Positions 1 to 6,736 of a stretch of DNA of 13,483 bases are shown piece after piece; positions within the stretch are counted from its first letter, which is position 1, and every line of letters starts with the position of its first letter. The notes beneath the pieces were generated by a model that was not told where the DNA came from, made no database searches, and saw only the letters and a program-made list of their open reading frames with translations. The DNA is from Candidatus Dojkabacteria bacterium UBA2022 (lineage in GTDB: Bacteria; Patescibacteriota; Dojkabacteria; SC72). Position numbers and translations under genes: made by a program. Where the stretch lies: assembly GCA_002335495.1 (NCBI GenBank), contig DDBW01000010.1, forward strand, positions 55,014-68,496. Reading direction: 5' to 3'.

Positions 1-90
<90 letters not shown>

Positions 91-99
91 AACTCGTGA

Positions 100-128
100 A
101 TTCTATCAGAAAGTTAGGATAATTTCAC
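100..128 (-). promoter_or_regulatory. Putative promoter of tRNA-Ser
   Basis: Read on the minus strand: a -35-like GTGAAA (123-128), a 17-nt spacer, and the extended -10 TGATAGAAT with its hexamer TAGAAT at 100-105. The predicted start falls a few bases before the mature tRNA 5' end at 90. The same 9-mer TGATAGAAT occurs before the ABC ATPase gene at 2239-2247. The hexamer matches are seen directly; promoter activity is inferred. Confidence 0.45.
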
Positions 129-129
129 C

Positions 130-1200
130 TTATTTGTTAGCATACGCTTCAACTCTATTATCAACAATAGTTTGATGGACTATATCTAATGCAGCCTGGA
201 AGGATTGCGCCTCAATTTTAAAACCTGAAGCAGGTTTATGCCCCCCGCCCCCTAATAATTTTGCAAATATAGTTGTATCTATTAGATCGCTTATGGCTCT
301 AAAAGAGCCCTTATAATATTTCCTTGGTGCTGTCATATCAGGGATCAAAACAAATCCCCATTTATTGGGCTCGATACTCCTTATATAGTTATCCATAAAT
401 AAATGGTAAGCTGAGCCGTATATATCTTGAGCAATATTTTCTTCAACTAACTTTTCAGTAAATTCATCTGACAAATAGCTGTAGTTATAATCATCCTTTT
501 GCTGAAGGTTTTTCATTAGCTCCCCAATAATTTTAATATGAGCTAGCGAAAGTGAGTTCATTCTACCTTGCAACTCTTCTATCGATAATCCTGCGTCAAG
601 CATATCTGAGACAGTATCAAAAGTCTCTCGATGAAATCCATTTTTGTAAAGGAATCTTCCGGTATCACCAAGAATACCGAAAAGAATTGGCTCCATATCA
701 GACTTATCAGTTTCCCATCCGAAATCTCTTGTAAATATTCCATAGACTTCTTCACAAGTAGATGAGCGTTTATTATTGATAAATATATCAACATCATCCC
801 GCCCATCTTCTAAATGGTGGTCTATTGTGACAGTTTTTATGGATTTTGTGCTGATTAGCTGTAGAATTTCACTCGCTTGTTCCTCAAGTTTCGAAAATCT
901 TTTGAGATTATTCCCGTCTAACATTATTAACAAATCAGGCTCATATTCCTTTACACAATCAACCAACAATGTATGCGTTATATCTGAAAACCCTTTTAAG
1001 AAAGAGAATTCACTAGGTATTAAGCCTTCAATACAGACTCTTATCTCCCTCTGATCTCCCTCTGATCTATCGATATCAGATTTAATCATATTGTAAACAT
1101 ACAACGCAGAACCTATGGAGTCTGGATCGGGTGAAAAGTGGGATGTAATTAATATTCGTTTACTCTGTTTTATGTAATCAAAAAGCAATATATTTTTCAT
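130..1200 (-). CDS. DHH/DHHA1 family phosphoesterase (NrnA-like oligoribonuclease / pAp phosphatase)
   Basis: This 356-residue protein has the two-domain DHH-DHHA1 layout of NrnA/RecJ-like phosphoesterases. The N-terminal metal-binding motifs are H21 with D25 and D27 (PDPDSIGS), D95 in the MLD strand, the signature DHH at 127-129, and D179 in GDTGR. The C-terminal DHHA1 substrate-binding motif is GGGGHKPASGF at about 317-327. Family members use Mn2+ to degrade very short RNAs (nanoRNA), dephosphorylate pAp, or hydrolyse cyclic dinucleotides. The domain order and length fit NrnA best, but the exact substrate cannot be read from sequence. The start is ATG at 1198-1200 with no clear Shine-Dalgarno. 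It lies 55 bp downstream of the ABC ATPase on the same strand and could be cotranscribed with it. An 11-bp tandem duplication encodes a hydrophilic stretch near residue 45. Confidence 0.9.
   Translation of the reverse strand: MKNILLFDYIKQSKRILITSHFSPDPDSIGSALYVYNMIKSDIDRSEGDQREIRVCIEGLIPSEFSFLKGFSDITHTLLVDCVKEYEPDLLIMLDGNNLKRFSKLEEQASEILQLISTKSIKTVTIDHHLEDGRDDVDIFINNKRSSTCEEVYGIFTRDFGWETDKSDMEPILFGILGDTGRFLYKNGFHRETFDTVSDMLDAGLSIEELQGRMNSLSLAHIKIIGELMKNLQQKDDYNYSYLSDEFTEKLVEENIAQDIYGSAYHLFMDNYIRSIEPNKWGFVLIPDMTAPRKYYKGSFRAISDLIDTTIFAKLLGGGGHKPASGFKIEAQSFQAALDIVHQTIVDNRVEAYANK
1043..1068. repeat. 11-bp tandem repeat, about 2.4 copies, inside the DHH gene
   Basis: The unit ATCTCCCTCTG (plus strand) occurs at 1043-1053 and 1054-1064, and a partial ATCT follows at 1065-1068. 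It encodes the charged segment around SEGDQRE near residue 45 of the phosphoesterase. Because 11 is not a multiple of three, gain or loss of one unit would shift the frame early in the gene. Confidence 0.8.
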
Positions 1201-1255
1201 AGTAATGCCGATATAAATATATGAATTAAATATAGTATGTAATAATAATCTCCCA

Positions 1256-2233
1256 TTAACTTTTAGTGAAAATCTCTCGAATCACATCATCAAGACTCAT
1301 TTCATCAATATTTAAATCCTCTACACTAAAATCTTTAAGCAACTTGGCAGACACATTAGGAACTAAATCCCTTTCAACTTTAATGACTCCATTAACATCA
1401 TCAAGTGTAACAATCTCCCCTACTCTTTCCAAATCCTCTTTCATAATCCTCTTGGAAGAAACAAAAGATATTGTTTTATACTGAGCATGCTGCCTTATCA
1501 AATTTGCAATAGATCCATCGTAAAGAAGCTTACCATCATCAATTATAATTACCCTCTTACACAACTCTTTAACATCATCCATGTAGTGACTAGTGAGAAT
1601 AATTGTAGTCTCAGAGGTTTTATTATACTCCTTAAAGAAGGTTCTAAGCTTTTTCTGCATAACAACATCTAAACCAATAGTAGGCTCATCTAAAAAGAGA
1701 ACCTGTGGGGAATGAAGCAATGAAGATAGCAGTTCACACTTCATCCTCTGACCGAGTGAAAGCTTCCTTACAGGGATATTTACAACAGAACCCAAGTCAA
1801 GAAGGTCTATCAAGTCATCAAGCTTACCGTAAAACTGATCATCGGAAATCTCATAGATCTCTTTATTCATTAAAAAAGAGTCCATAGCGGGAAGATCCCA
1901 CCACAACTGATTTTTCTGTCCCATCACCAAAGCAATTTTCTTTAGAAATTCCCTATTTCGCTCCCAAGGGGTATAGCCCAAAACAGAAACTTTACCGCTA
2001 GATGGGTATAAAAGGCCTGAAAGACTTTTCAATGTAGTAGTTTTTCCTGCTCCATTAGGTCCAATAAAACCGACGAATTCCCCCCTCTCTATATTAAATG
2101 AAACATCATCAACAGCTTTAATTGTACTGTACTCTCTTTTGAATAGACTCTTTATACTTCCTTTCAAACCGGGAGCCTTCCTGTATATCTGAAACTCTTT
2201 AGATAGATTTTGCACCTTAACGTCATATTTCAT
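1256..2233 (-). CDS. ABC transporter ATP-binding protein, COG4586-type (ABC-2 exporter class)
   Basis: A complete 325-residue nucleotide-binding subunit. Walker A is GPNGAGKTTT (from residue 58), the Q-loop is Q106 within GQKNQLWWDLP, the signature is LSLGQRMK (158-165), Walker B is VLFLDEPTIGLD (178-189), and the switch histidine is in TSHYMDD (H216). The long N-terminal extension and the QLWWDLP stretch are typical of the COG4586 group, which normally works with two ABC-2 membrane subunits. No permease lies beside it: the next gene downstream is the phosphoesterase, and the upstream neighbour is divergent and secreted. The substrate is unknown. The start is ATG at 2231-2233. The only purine-rich stretch (GAGGA) directly abuts the ATG, too close for a normal ribosome binding site, and a TGATAGAAT -10-like element lies 5 nt upstream. 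Confidence 0.93.
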   Translation of the reverse strand: MKYDVKVQNLSKEFQIYRKAPGLKGSIKSLFKREYSTIKAVDDVSFNIERGEFVGFIGPNGAGKTTTLKSLSGLLYPSSGKVSVLGYTPWERNREFLKKIALVMGQKNQLWWDLPAMDSFLMNKEIYEISDDQFYGKLDDLIDLLDLGSVVNIPVRKLSLGQRMKCELLSSLLHSPQVLFLDEPTIGLDVVMQKKLRTFFKEYNKTSETTIILTSHYMDDVKELCKRVIIIDDGKLLYDGSIANLIRQHAQYKTISFVSSKRIMKEDLERVGEIVTLDDVNGVIKVERDLVPNVSAKLLKDFSVEDLNIDEMSLDDVIREIFTKS

Positions 2234-2238
2234 TCCTC

Positions 2239-2247
2239 ATTCTATCA
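2239..2247 (-). promoter_or_regulatory. Putative extended -10 of the ABC ATPase gene
   Basis: The minus strand reads TGATAGAAT, an extended -10 (TGn plus TAGAAT, 5 of 6 matches to consensus). The hexamer ends only 5 nt before the ATG at 2233. No good -35 lies at 16-18 nt. If used, transcription would begin at or next to the start codon. The element overlaps the divergent promoter candidate for the plus-strand gene. Confidence 0.35.
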
Positions 2248-2254
2248 CAAGCGA

Positions 2255-2283
2255 TTGACGCATTAGTAGTATTAAAATAATAT
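2255..2283 (+). promoter_or_regulatory. Putative promoter of the first surface gene (leaderless geometry)
   Basis: TTGACG (2255-2260, 5 of 6 matches to the -35 consensus), a 17-nt spacer, and TAATAT (2278-2283, 4 of 6 matches to the -10). The ATG begins at 2290, so the expected start of transcription coincides with the start codon. No Shine-Dalgarno is present. Hexamers and spacing are seen directly; leaderless use is inferred. Confidence 0.5.
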
Positions 2284-2289
2284 GATGGT

Positions 2290-3501
2290 ATGAAAAGCAT
2301 AAAGCTAATAACCACAGCAATTACACTATTAACATTCAATATCACACCCGCCCTGGCGCAGAGCCTTGAGTCTGACAACTATAAAATTGTAGATGCCAAT
2401 ACAAACTCCTCAGGAGAAGTAACAAACTCAACAACAGGTGATTACAACCTTCTAAACACGGTAGGAGGCTTTACCGGAGACCCTCGCCTCTTCTCAAATA
2501 ACTACCGCGCAGGAGCAGGAATTGAGATCTTTGTAGCAAACACCCCAACCGTATCCTGTTTTGAAACCGATACAAATGGAAGTTCACAGTGCACGACAGG
2601 CCCTACATACCTTAATACGGATGGAATGGTTACAGTATGCGGAGCAAATGGATGCTATGACAGGGCGCGTTTTGAGATTAACGTGCAAAAGAATCCAACA
2701 GACACGCTCTACGCAGTTCAAATATCTGAGGATAATTTTGCAACTGATACTCGATACATTGACGGGGTTACTTATAAGCCTAAGAGCGCAAATATAAGAA
2801 CCCTTTCTGACTATAAAACTAAGACCGATTGGGAGACAGAAAGTACTAATATCAGGGGGCTGAGCTCATCAACCCAATACAGCATTAGAATAGTGGCCTT
2901 ACACGGAGATTTTACTGAGTCAGAGCCAGGACCTTCATCAACAGCCACTACAGCATCAGCCTATATATCATTTGATATTGATATCGCGGACGTAAACGGC
3001 ACAACCGCTGAAAGCACCCCTCCATATCTTGTAGAGTTTTCATCAAGCCGACAGCTTGTTCAAACTGGACCTGCACAAACCGCCGTAGATTTAATATGGA
3101 TGGATGTATCAACAAACGCCCTAGGAGGTTTTGCCTTAATTCATAGAGGTACATATGGAGGACTGTTTAGCACAGCTGAAAACTACACAATTCCATCAGA
3201 CAACTACGATCTGGATGGGGAGAGCGAAGGATTTGGGATTCAGGATTTCTACACCTCACAAGAGAGAGCAACAGGGAGTGGTAATGGCGATCTAGGAACT
3301 ATCAACGTTGATACCGACTACAATGGAACTACTAATGTAGTAGGGAAAGTGGATCAAGTATTCCTCAGGATTTACTCCGCAAGTAAGCCAATTTTAAACG
3401 GGAGAATGGGGGTACTTTTAAAGGCTCGAGCATCTGGAGTGACGCCTGCGGCCTCGGACTATACAGAGGATATCACTTTGATTGCGGTGCCAAGGTATTA
3501 A
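2290..3501 (+). CDS. Secreted beta-rich protein with fibronectin-III-like domain and WxL-like C-terminal region
   Basis: This 403-residue protein begins with a signal peptide (about residues 1-23, ending in PALA before QS) and has no membrane anchor or LPXTG motif. Residues about 24-85 are Asn/Ser/Gly-rich. Four cysteines (C90, C101, C117, C122) could make two disulfides. Residues about 134-222 look like a fibronectin type III domain: SSSTQYSIRIVALHGDFTES followed by a Thr/Ser-rich linker. The C-terminal part (about 225-403) is predicted beta-rich and ends in ASDYTEDITLIAVPRY, which recalls the terminal strand of WxL surface domains although no WxL motif is present. I recognise the style from Patescibacteria secreted proteins, but no function is known to me. 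It is the first gene of a four-gene exported block and probably has its own promoter. A role as an extracellular surface or adhesion component is inferred. Confidence 0.85.
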   Translation: MKSIKLITTAITLLTFNITPALAQSLESDNYKIVDANTNSSGEVTNSTTGDYNLLNTVGGFTGDPRLFSNNYRAGAGIEIFVANTPTVSCFETDTNGSSQCTTGPTYLNTDGMVTVCGANGCYDRARFEINVQKNPTDTLYAVQISEDNFATDTRYIDGVTYKPKSANIRTLSDYKTKTDWETESTNIRGLSSSTQYSIRIVALHGDFTESEPGPSSTATTASAYISFDIDIADVNGTTAESTPPYLVEFSSSRQLVQTGPAQTAVDLIWMDVSTNALGGFALIHRGTYGGLFSTAENYTIPSDNYDLDGESEGFGIQDFYTSQERATGSGNGDLGTINVDTDYNGTTNVVGKVDQVFLRIYSASKPILNGRMGVLLKARASGVTPAASDYTEDITLIAVPRY

Positions 3502-3540
3502 GAGAGTGATATTCAACGACATCCTATAATCGATTTTCAA

Positions 3541-3569
3541 TTGACTATGTATATAAGATGAACTATTCT
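3541..3569 (+). promoter_or_regulatory. Possible promoter upstream of the second surface gene
   Basis: TTGACT (3541-3546), 17 nt, TATTCT (3564-3569) gives a leader of about 39 nt before the ATG at 3615. A competing option is TAGAAT at 3604-3609, 5 nt before the ATG, which would be leaderless but has no good -35. The 113-bp gap (3502-3614) contains no convincing terminator hairpin and no Shine-Dalgarno. Confidence 0.3.
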
Positions 3570-3614
3570 TAAAAGACAATATCAATACTATGACAAAATA
3601 ATATAGAATTATTT

Positions 3615-4742
3615 ATGAAATCACTGATAAGGATTATTTTCCTGACCGTAACAATAATGGTATCAGCACTATATATTGCGCCGAGATTTGTTTCTAATGC
3701 GGATACTCTTGATGCAATATACTTCTACCTTTCGAGAATGCAGACCAATATCAACGGAAGCTCTGCTACAGTTGAATACTTAATTGCCCTATCCCCTTCG
3801 CAGAACATCCCTACATCAGGCACCGTTACAATAACTTTTCCAGACGCTGATGACACGAACTGGTGTAGAACAGCAGGCGCCCTTACAGTTGCAGGGGTAT
3901 CTTCATCAATTGTAGACTTGGCGGCTACCAACTGGGATATAGACGCGGTACTACCTAACAACGGCAGTGCATTAACCGCAACATGTACACAAGGAGCTGG
4001 TGCTAATTCTTCTGACGTAATAACCATTTCAAACGTCGGAGCTCTAAGCACAGGAACTACATATGGATTTCAACTTAGCAATGGAAGTTCCGCGGGCGTT
4101 ATAGGAACAGATGACACTCCAGGAAGTCACCCAACAACAGTAACGACCCAAAGTGGAGCAACAATAGATTCATCAACATTCGACTTAGAATTAGTTTCTA
4201 ACGATACCGTAACAGTATCTGCAACAGTAACCGCAGCTCCAACTGTAAACTGTTCAATCAGCACAAATACTGTAAACCTTGGAACCCTGTTCCCAGGTGG
4301 TGCATACTCAACCGCAACGCATACAATATCTACATCAACATCACTAACTACCAACGGATACTACTGGGCAGCATATGGAACCGGAAATGGAAGCACAGAC
4401 GCCGGTCTATACAAATCGGACCCAACTACATACCTCCTTGCTTCAACTGGAAGCACAACCATTGATTTAACTGGAATTGCGGCAGAAGGGTTTGGAATGA
4501 CCGTTTCAGATCCAGATGGGGCTGGAGCAGCTGTGGTTCCTTCAGACTTTAGCGATGCATCTCCAGGGACATTTGGAGCCTTAGATAGAACCTCAGCAGG
4601 AGCAAGATTAATTCTATACCAGAACGGTGCTCAGGCAAGTGCTGACAACTCAACTATCACTTACGGTGCAAAAGCCAGTGGCTCAGCAGAAGCAGGATCA
4701 TATTCTGAAAATGTACATTTTACATGCGGAGCATACTACTAA
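3615..4742 (+). CDS. Secreted Ser/Thr/Gly-rich two-domain beta protein, WxL-like
   Basis: This 375-residue protein has an N-terminal signal peptide (hydrophobic about 5-22, likely cleaved after SNA near residue 29), then low-complexity-leaning Ser/Thr/Gly/Ala-rich beta domains. The first domain (about 30-205) contains C84 and C124 and the segment TSGTVTITFPDADDTNW. The second (about 206-375) contains C213 and C371, whose placement at its two ends suggests a domain-closing disulfide. The terminus, AGSYSENVHFTCGAYY, resembles the last strand of the preceding gene's product and of WxL-type domains, but the W-x-L motif is absent. There is no C-terminal helix or sorting signal, so retention on the cell would need a partner. 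The stop lies 28 bp before the next gene, suggesting one transcript with the two membrane-anchored proteins. The function is unknown; a surface component is inferred. Confidence 0.82.
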   Translation: MKSLIRIIFLTVTIMVSALYIAPRFVSNADTLDAIYFYLSRMQTNINGSSATVEYLIALSPSQNIPTSGTVTITFPDADDTNWCRTAGALTVAGVSSSIVDLAATNWDIDAVLPNNGSALTATCTQGAGANSSDVITISNVGALSTGTTYGFQLSNGSSAGVIGTDDTPGSHPTTVTTQSGATIDSSTFDLELVSNDTVTVSATVTAAPTVNCSISTNTVNLGTLFPGGAYSTATHTISTSTSLTTNGYYWAAYGTGNGSTDAGLYKSDPTTYLLASTGSTTIDLTGIAAEGFGMTVSDPDGAGAAVVPSDFSDASPGTFGALDRTSAGARLILYQNGAQASADNSTITYGAKASGSAEAGSYSENVHFTCGAYY

Positions 4743-4770
4743 TCTGTGGTGAGAAGTAATAGAAAGATAA

Positions 4771-5811
4771 ATGAAAAAGATACTACAAACAACATACCTT
4801 CTCACTATATTAGCAACCATACTCCTCTATCCCAAAGCCGCTAATGCTCTGGGGGAAGCAAGCCTATCCCTGGGTTTTTCCCCAACCGCCCTATATCTCA
4901 ATCTAAACCCTGGAGAAACGTATAAAGGAGAAGTAACTTTTTGGAACCTTGCCGAGTCAACCATAAGCTTTAGCGTTAAGATAAAAGGTTTCAAACAAAT
5001 TGAAGATATCCCTGGAACTTCGCGCATACACACCGATTTTGAAGAGGCCAACGATCCATACTCGGCATCTAAATGGGTGACGGTAGAAAAGAACAGTGTA
5101 GAACTACATCCAAATGAGTATTTCAAGCTCCCATATACAATAACCGTCCCCCAGGATGTTGCAGTTGGAGAATTTCACACCCTTATATACCTGCAATCCA
5201 ACACCCCTGACAATCCCCTTCTTGGATCGGCAACTCTCGCCGATTTAGGATCAGGACCAGCCATACTTATAAACACGGGAGATAACGTAGAGGAGAAAGC
5301 AGAAGTCGAATACTTCAAAACCGAGAAATCATTCTATGAATACCCTCCAGCAACCTTCCTAACCAGATACCTAAACAAAGGCAATACCCACATCACTCCA
5401 GCCGGAGATATTATTCTTGAAAATTTCCTAGGACAGGAGATTGATAGAATTCAATTTAACCCAAATCAACAAAGCATACTCAGATCAAATGGAGCAACAT
5501 ACGCAAATACATGGGAGAATAAATCGATACTCTTCAAAAATGGAAAACTTGCAATAGGCCCGATCAAAGCTAAACTTGTAACAACATATCGGGCAAAATT
5601 CCCGGGTTTCTCCCCTCTTAGCGCAACAACATCGTTCTGGGTGCTACCATGGAAGATTATACTAGGGGTAATCCTTGCCATTGCGTTCCTGCTATACCTC
5701 AAATCCAGGAAAAAAGAGATCAAAAGATCCCCGCAACAGCCAGAAGTATACTATAATAATCCATCAGAACAGTACCACAGGTATGACCAAAATAATAACA
5801 ACCGCTTCTAA
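4771..5811 (+). CDS. Membrane-anchored surface protein, DUF916/WxLIP-like (paralogue of the next gene)
   Basis: This 346-residue protein has a signal peptide (about 1-26, ending AANA), an extracellular beta-sandwich region, one transmembrane helix at about 290-311, then basic residues (KSRKKEIKR) and an Asn/Gln/Tyr-rich cytoplasmic tail. The N-terminal pattern SPTALYLNLNPGETYKGEV, then a W-V--- segment and LPYTITVPQDVAVGEFH, follows the general DUF916 pattern of Firmicute WxL-interacting proteins, which also end in one membrane helix. A second region holds RYLN...PAGDI...GQEIDRIQFNP, a pattern shared with the following gene. The start is ATG at 4771, preceded only by a weak purine stretch (AGAAAG). 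It overlaps the next gene by 29 bp, so the two are very likely cotranscribed. Assignment to DUF916 is by motif resemblance only. The inferred role is to hold secreted partners at the membrane. Confidence 0.85.
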   Translation: MKKILQTTYLLTILATILLYPKAANALGEASLSLGFSPTALYLNLNPGETYKGEVTFWNLAESTISFSVKIKGFKQIEDIPGTSRIHTDFEEANDPYSASKWVTVEKNSVELHPNEYFKLPYTITVPQDVAVGEFHTLIYLQSNTPDNPLLGSATLADLGSGPAILINTGDNVEEKAEVEYFKTEKSFYEYPPATFLTRYLNKGNTHITPAGDIILENFLGQEIDRIQFNPNQQSILRSNGATYANTWENKSILFKNGKLAIGPIKAKLVTTYRAKFPGFSPLSATTSFWVLPWKIILGVILAIAFLLYLKSRKKEIKRSPQQPEVYYNNPSEQYHRYDQNNNNRF

Positions 5812-6736
5812 AATCCTATTAGTATCATCATTGATACTAACCGTTATATCTCTTGGATACATTAAACCTGCCTACGCCAGCTCAATTACAACCGATAAGC
5901 TCGAATACAAGTTAGAGGCAGGAGATTTTGAATTTGGATCTCTCAAATTTACAAGCACCGAAAAGGAGATCTTGAAAATATCCGTATCCGTAAAAGCCTA
6001 CGATCCAAAAGAAGAAGTATTTATAGATACAAAACCCTTTATTGGACTACAACAAACAAACTTCACAGTCAAACCTAATGAGACAATCACAATAGAGTAC
6101 GCCATATCAATCCCCGAAGAACAACCCATTGGTACATACTTCAACGTAATAGCAATAGAGCCAGTAAAAGCTCAAACCAGCCCACTTTCAAGCGTAGGAG
6201 TTAGTATAAAAAACGGCTTCGGAGCCCTTTTAACCTTCAACATCCAAGAGGCCAACAACACAATTGACAAGGTATTTATAGACAAAAGTGACACTCAAAT
6301 TATTGTAGAACGAAGGGGGTTTCCGTTCCTAAGCCCTCTCAGATTAAGGTATATCTTTGTAAACAACTCCAACTTTGTCTTTAGACCGGAAGGAGAGATT
6401 CGAATTACCAACCAAGGAGGGAAACAAATTGATCAAAGAGTTCAGATAAATCCCGACAACAAAGCTATATATCCGTCAGAAAAAATTGAGCTTGTTAAGG
6501 AATTTAAAGTATGGGATAACCTCGACGAGATATTCGATAAAAAAGTAATCTCATCTAGAACATACAACGGCTTTACTGAAAACTATCTAACAAACCAAGT
6601 AGAAGTAATGATAAGAGAACAGATTATAACCGCAGGGGTAATCCTTCTCGCAGGAGCCATAGCGATAGTAGTCGTAGCTGCAAAACTACTTTCAAGAAAT
6701 AAACATAAGAGCCCTAATAAAGAACAGTCTGAGTAG
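5783..6736 (+). CDS. Membrane-anchored surface protein, second DUF916/WxLIP-like paralogue
   Basis: I place the start at ATG 5783 (317 residues). Only there does the protein begin with a proper signal peptide (charged MTKIITTASK, a hydrophobic core, then KPAYA before SS). The reading frame stays open back to an ATG at 5675, but that would add 36 polar residues overlapping the previous gene. The ectodomain has an N-terminal beta-sandwich with VKPNETITIEYAISIPEEQP and G-T-Y, then a second domain with RYIFVNNSNFVFRPEGEI and GKQIDQRVQINP matching the same elements of the preceding protein. A transmembrane helix spans about 281-303, followed by a short basic tail. It overlaps the preceding gene by 29 bp and overlaps convergent rnhC by 23 bp at the 3' end. 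The biochemical function is unknown. Confidence 0.83.
   Translation: MTKIITTASKILLVSSLILTVISLGYIKPAYASSITTDKLEYKLEAGDFEFGSLKFTSTEKEILKISVSVKAYDPKEEVFIDTKPFIGLQQTNFTVKPNETITIEYAISIPEEQPIGTYFNVIAIEPVKAQTSPLSSVGVSIKNGFGALLTFNIQEANNTIDKVFIDKSDTQIIVERRGFPFLSPLRLRYIFVNNSNFVFRPEGEIRITNQGGKQIDQRVQINPDNKAIYPSEKIELVKEFKVWDNLDEIFDKKVISSRTYNGFTENYLTNQVEVMIREQIITAGVILLAGAIAIVVVAAKLLSRNKHKSPNKEQSE

Noticed and set aside
3525..3530. Perfect TATAAT after the first surface gene
   Set aside because: No -35-like hexamer lies 16-18 nt upstream, and TTGACT-17-TATTCT just downstream is a better candidate.
5675..5782. Upstream ATG at 5675 as the start of the second DUF916-like gene
   Set aside because: It would prepend 36 polar residues to a clear signal peptide and extend the overlap with the previous gene from 29 to 137 bp. 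ATG 5783 gives a normal export signal.
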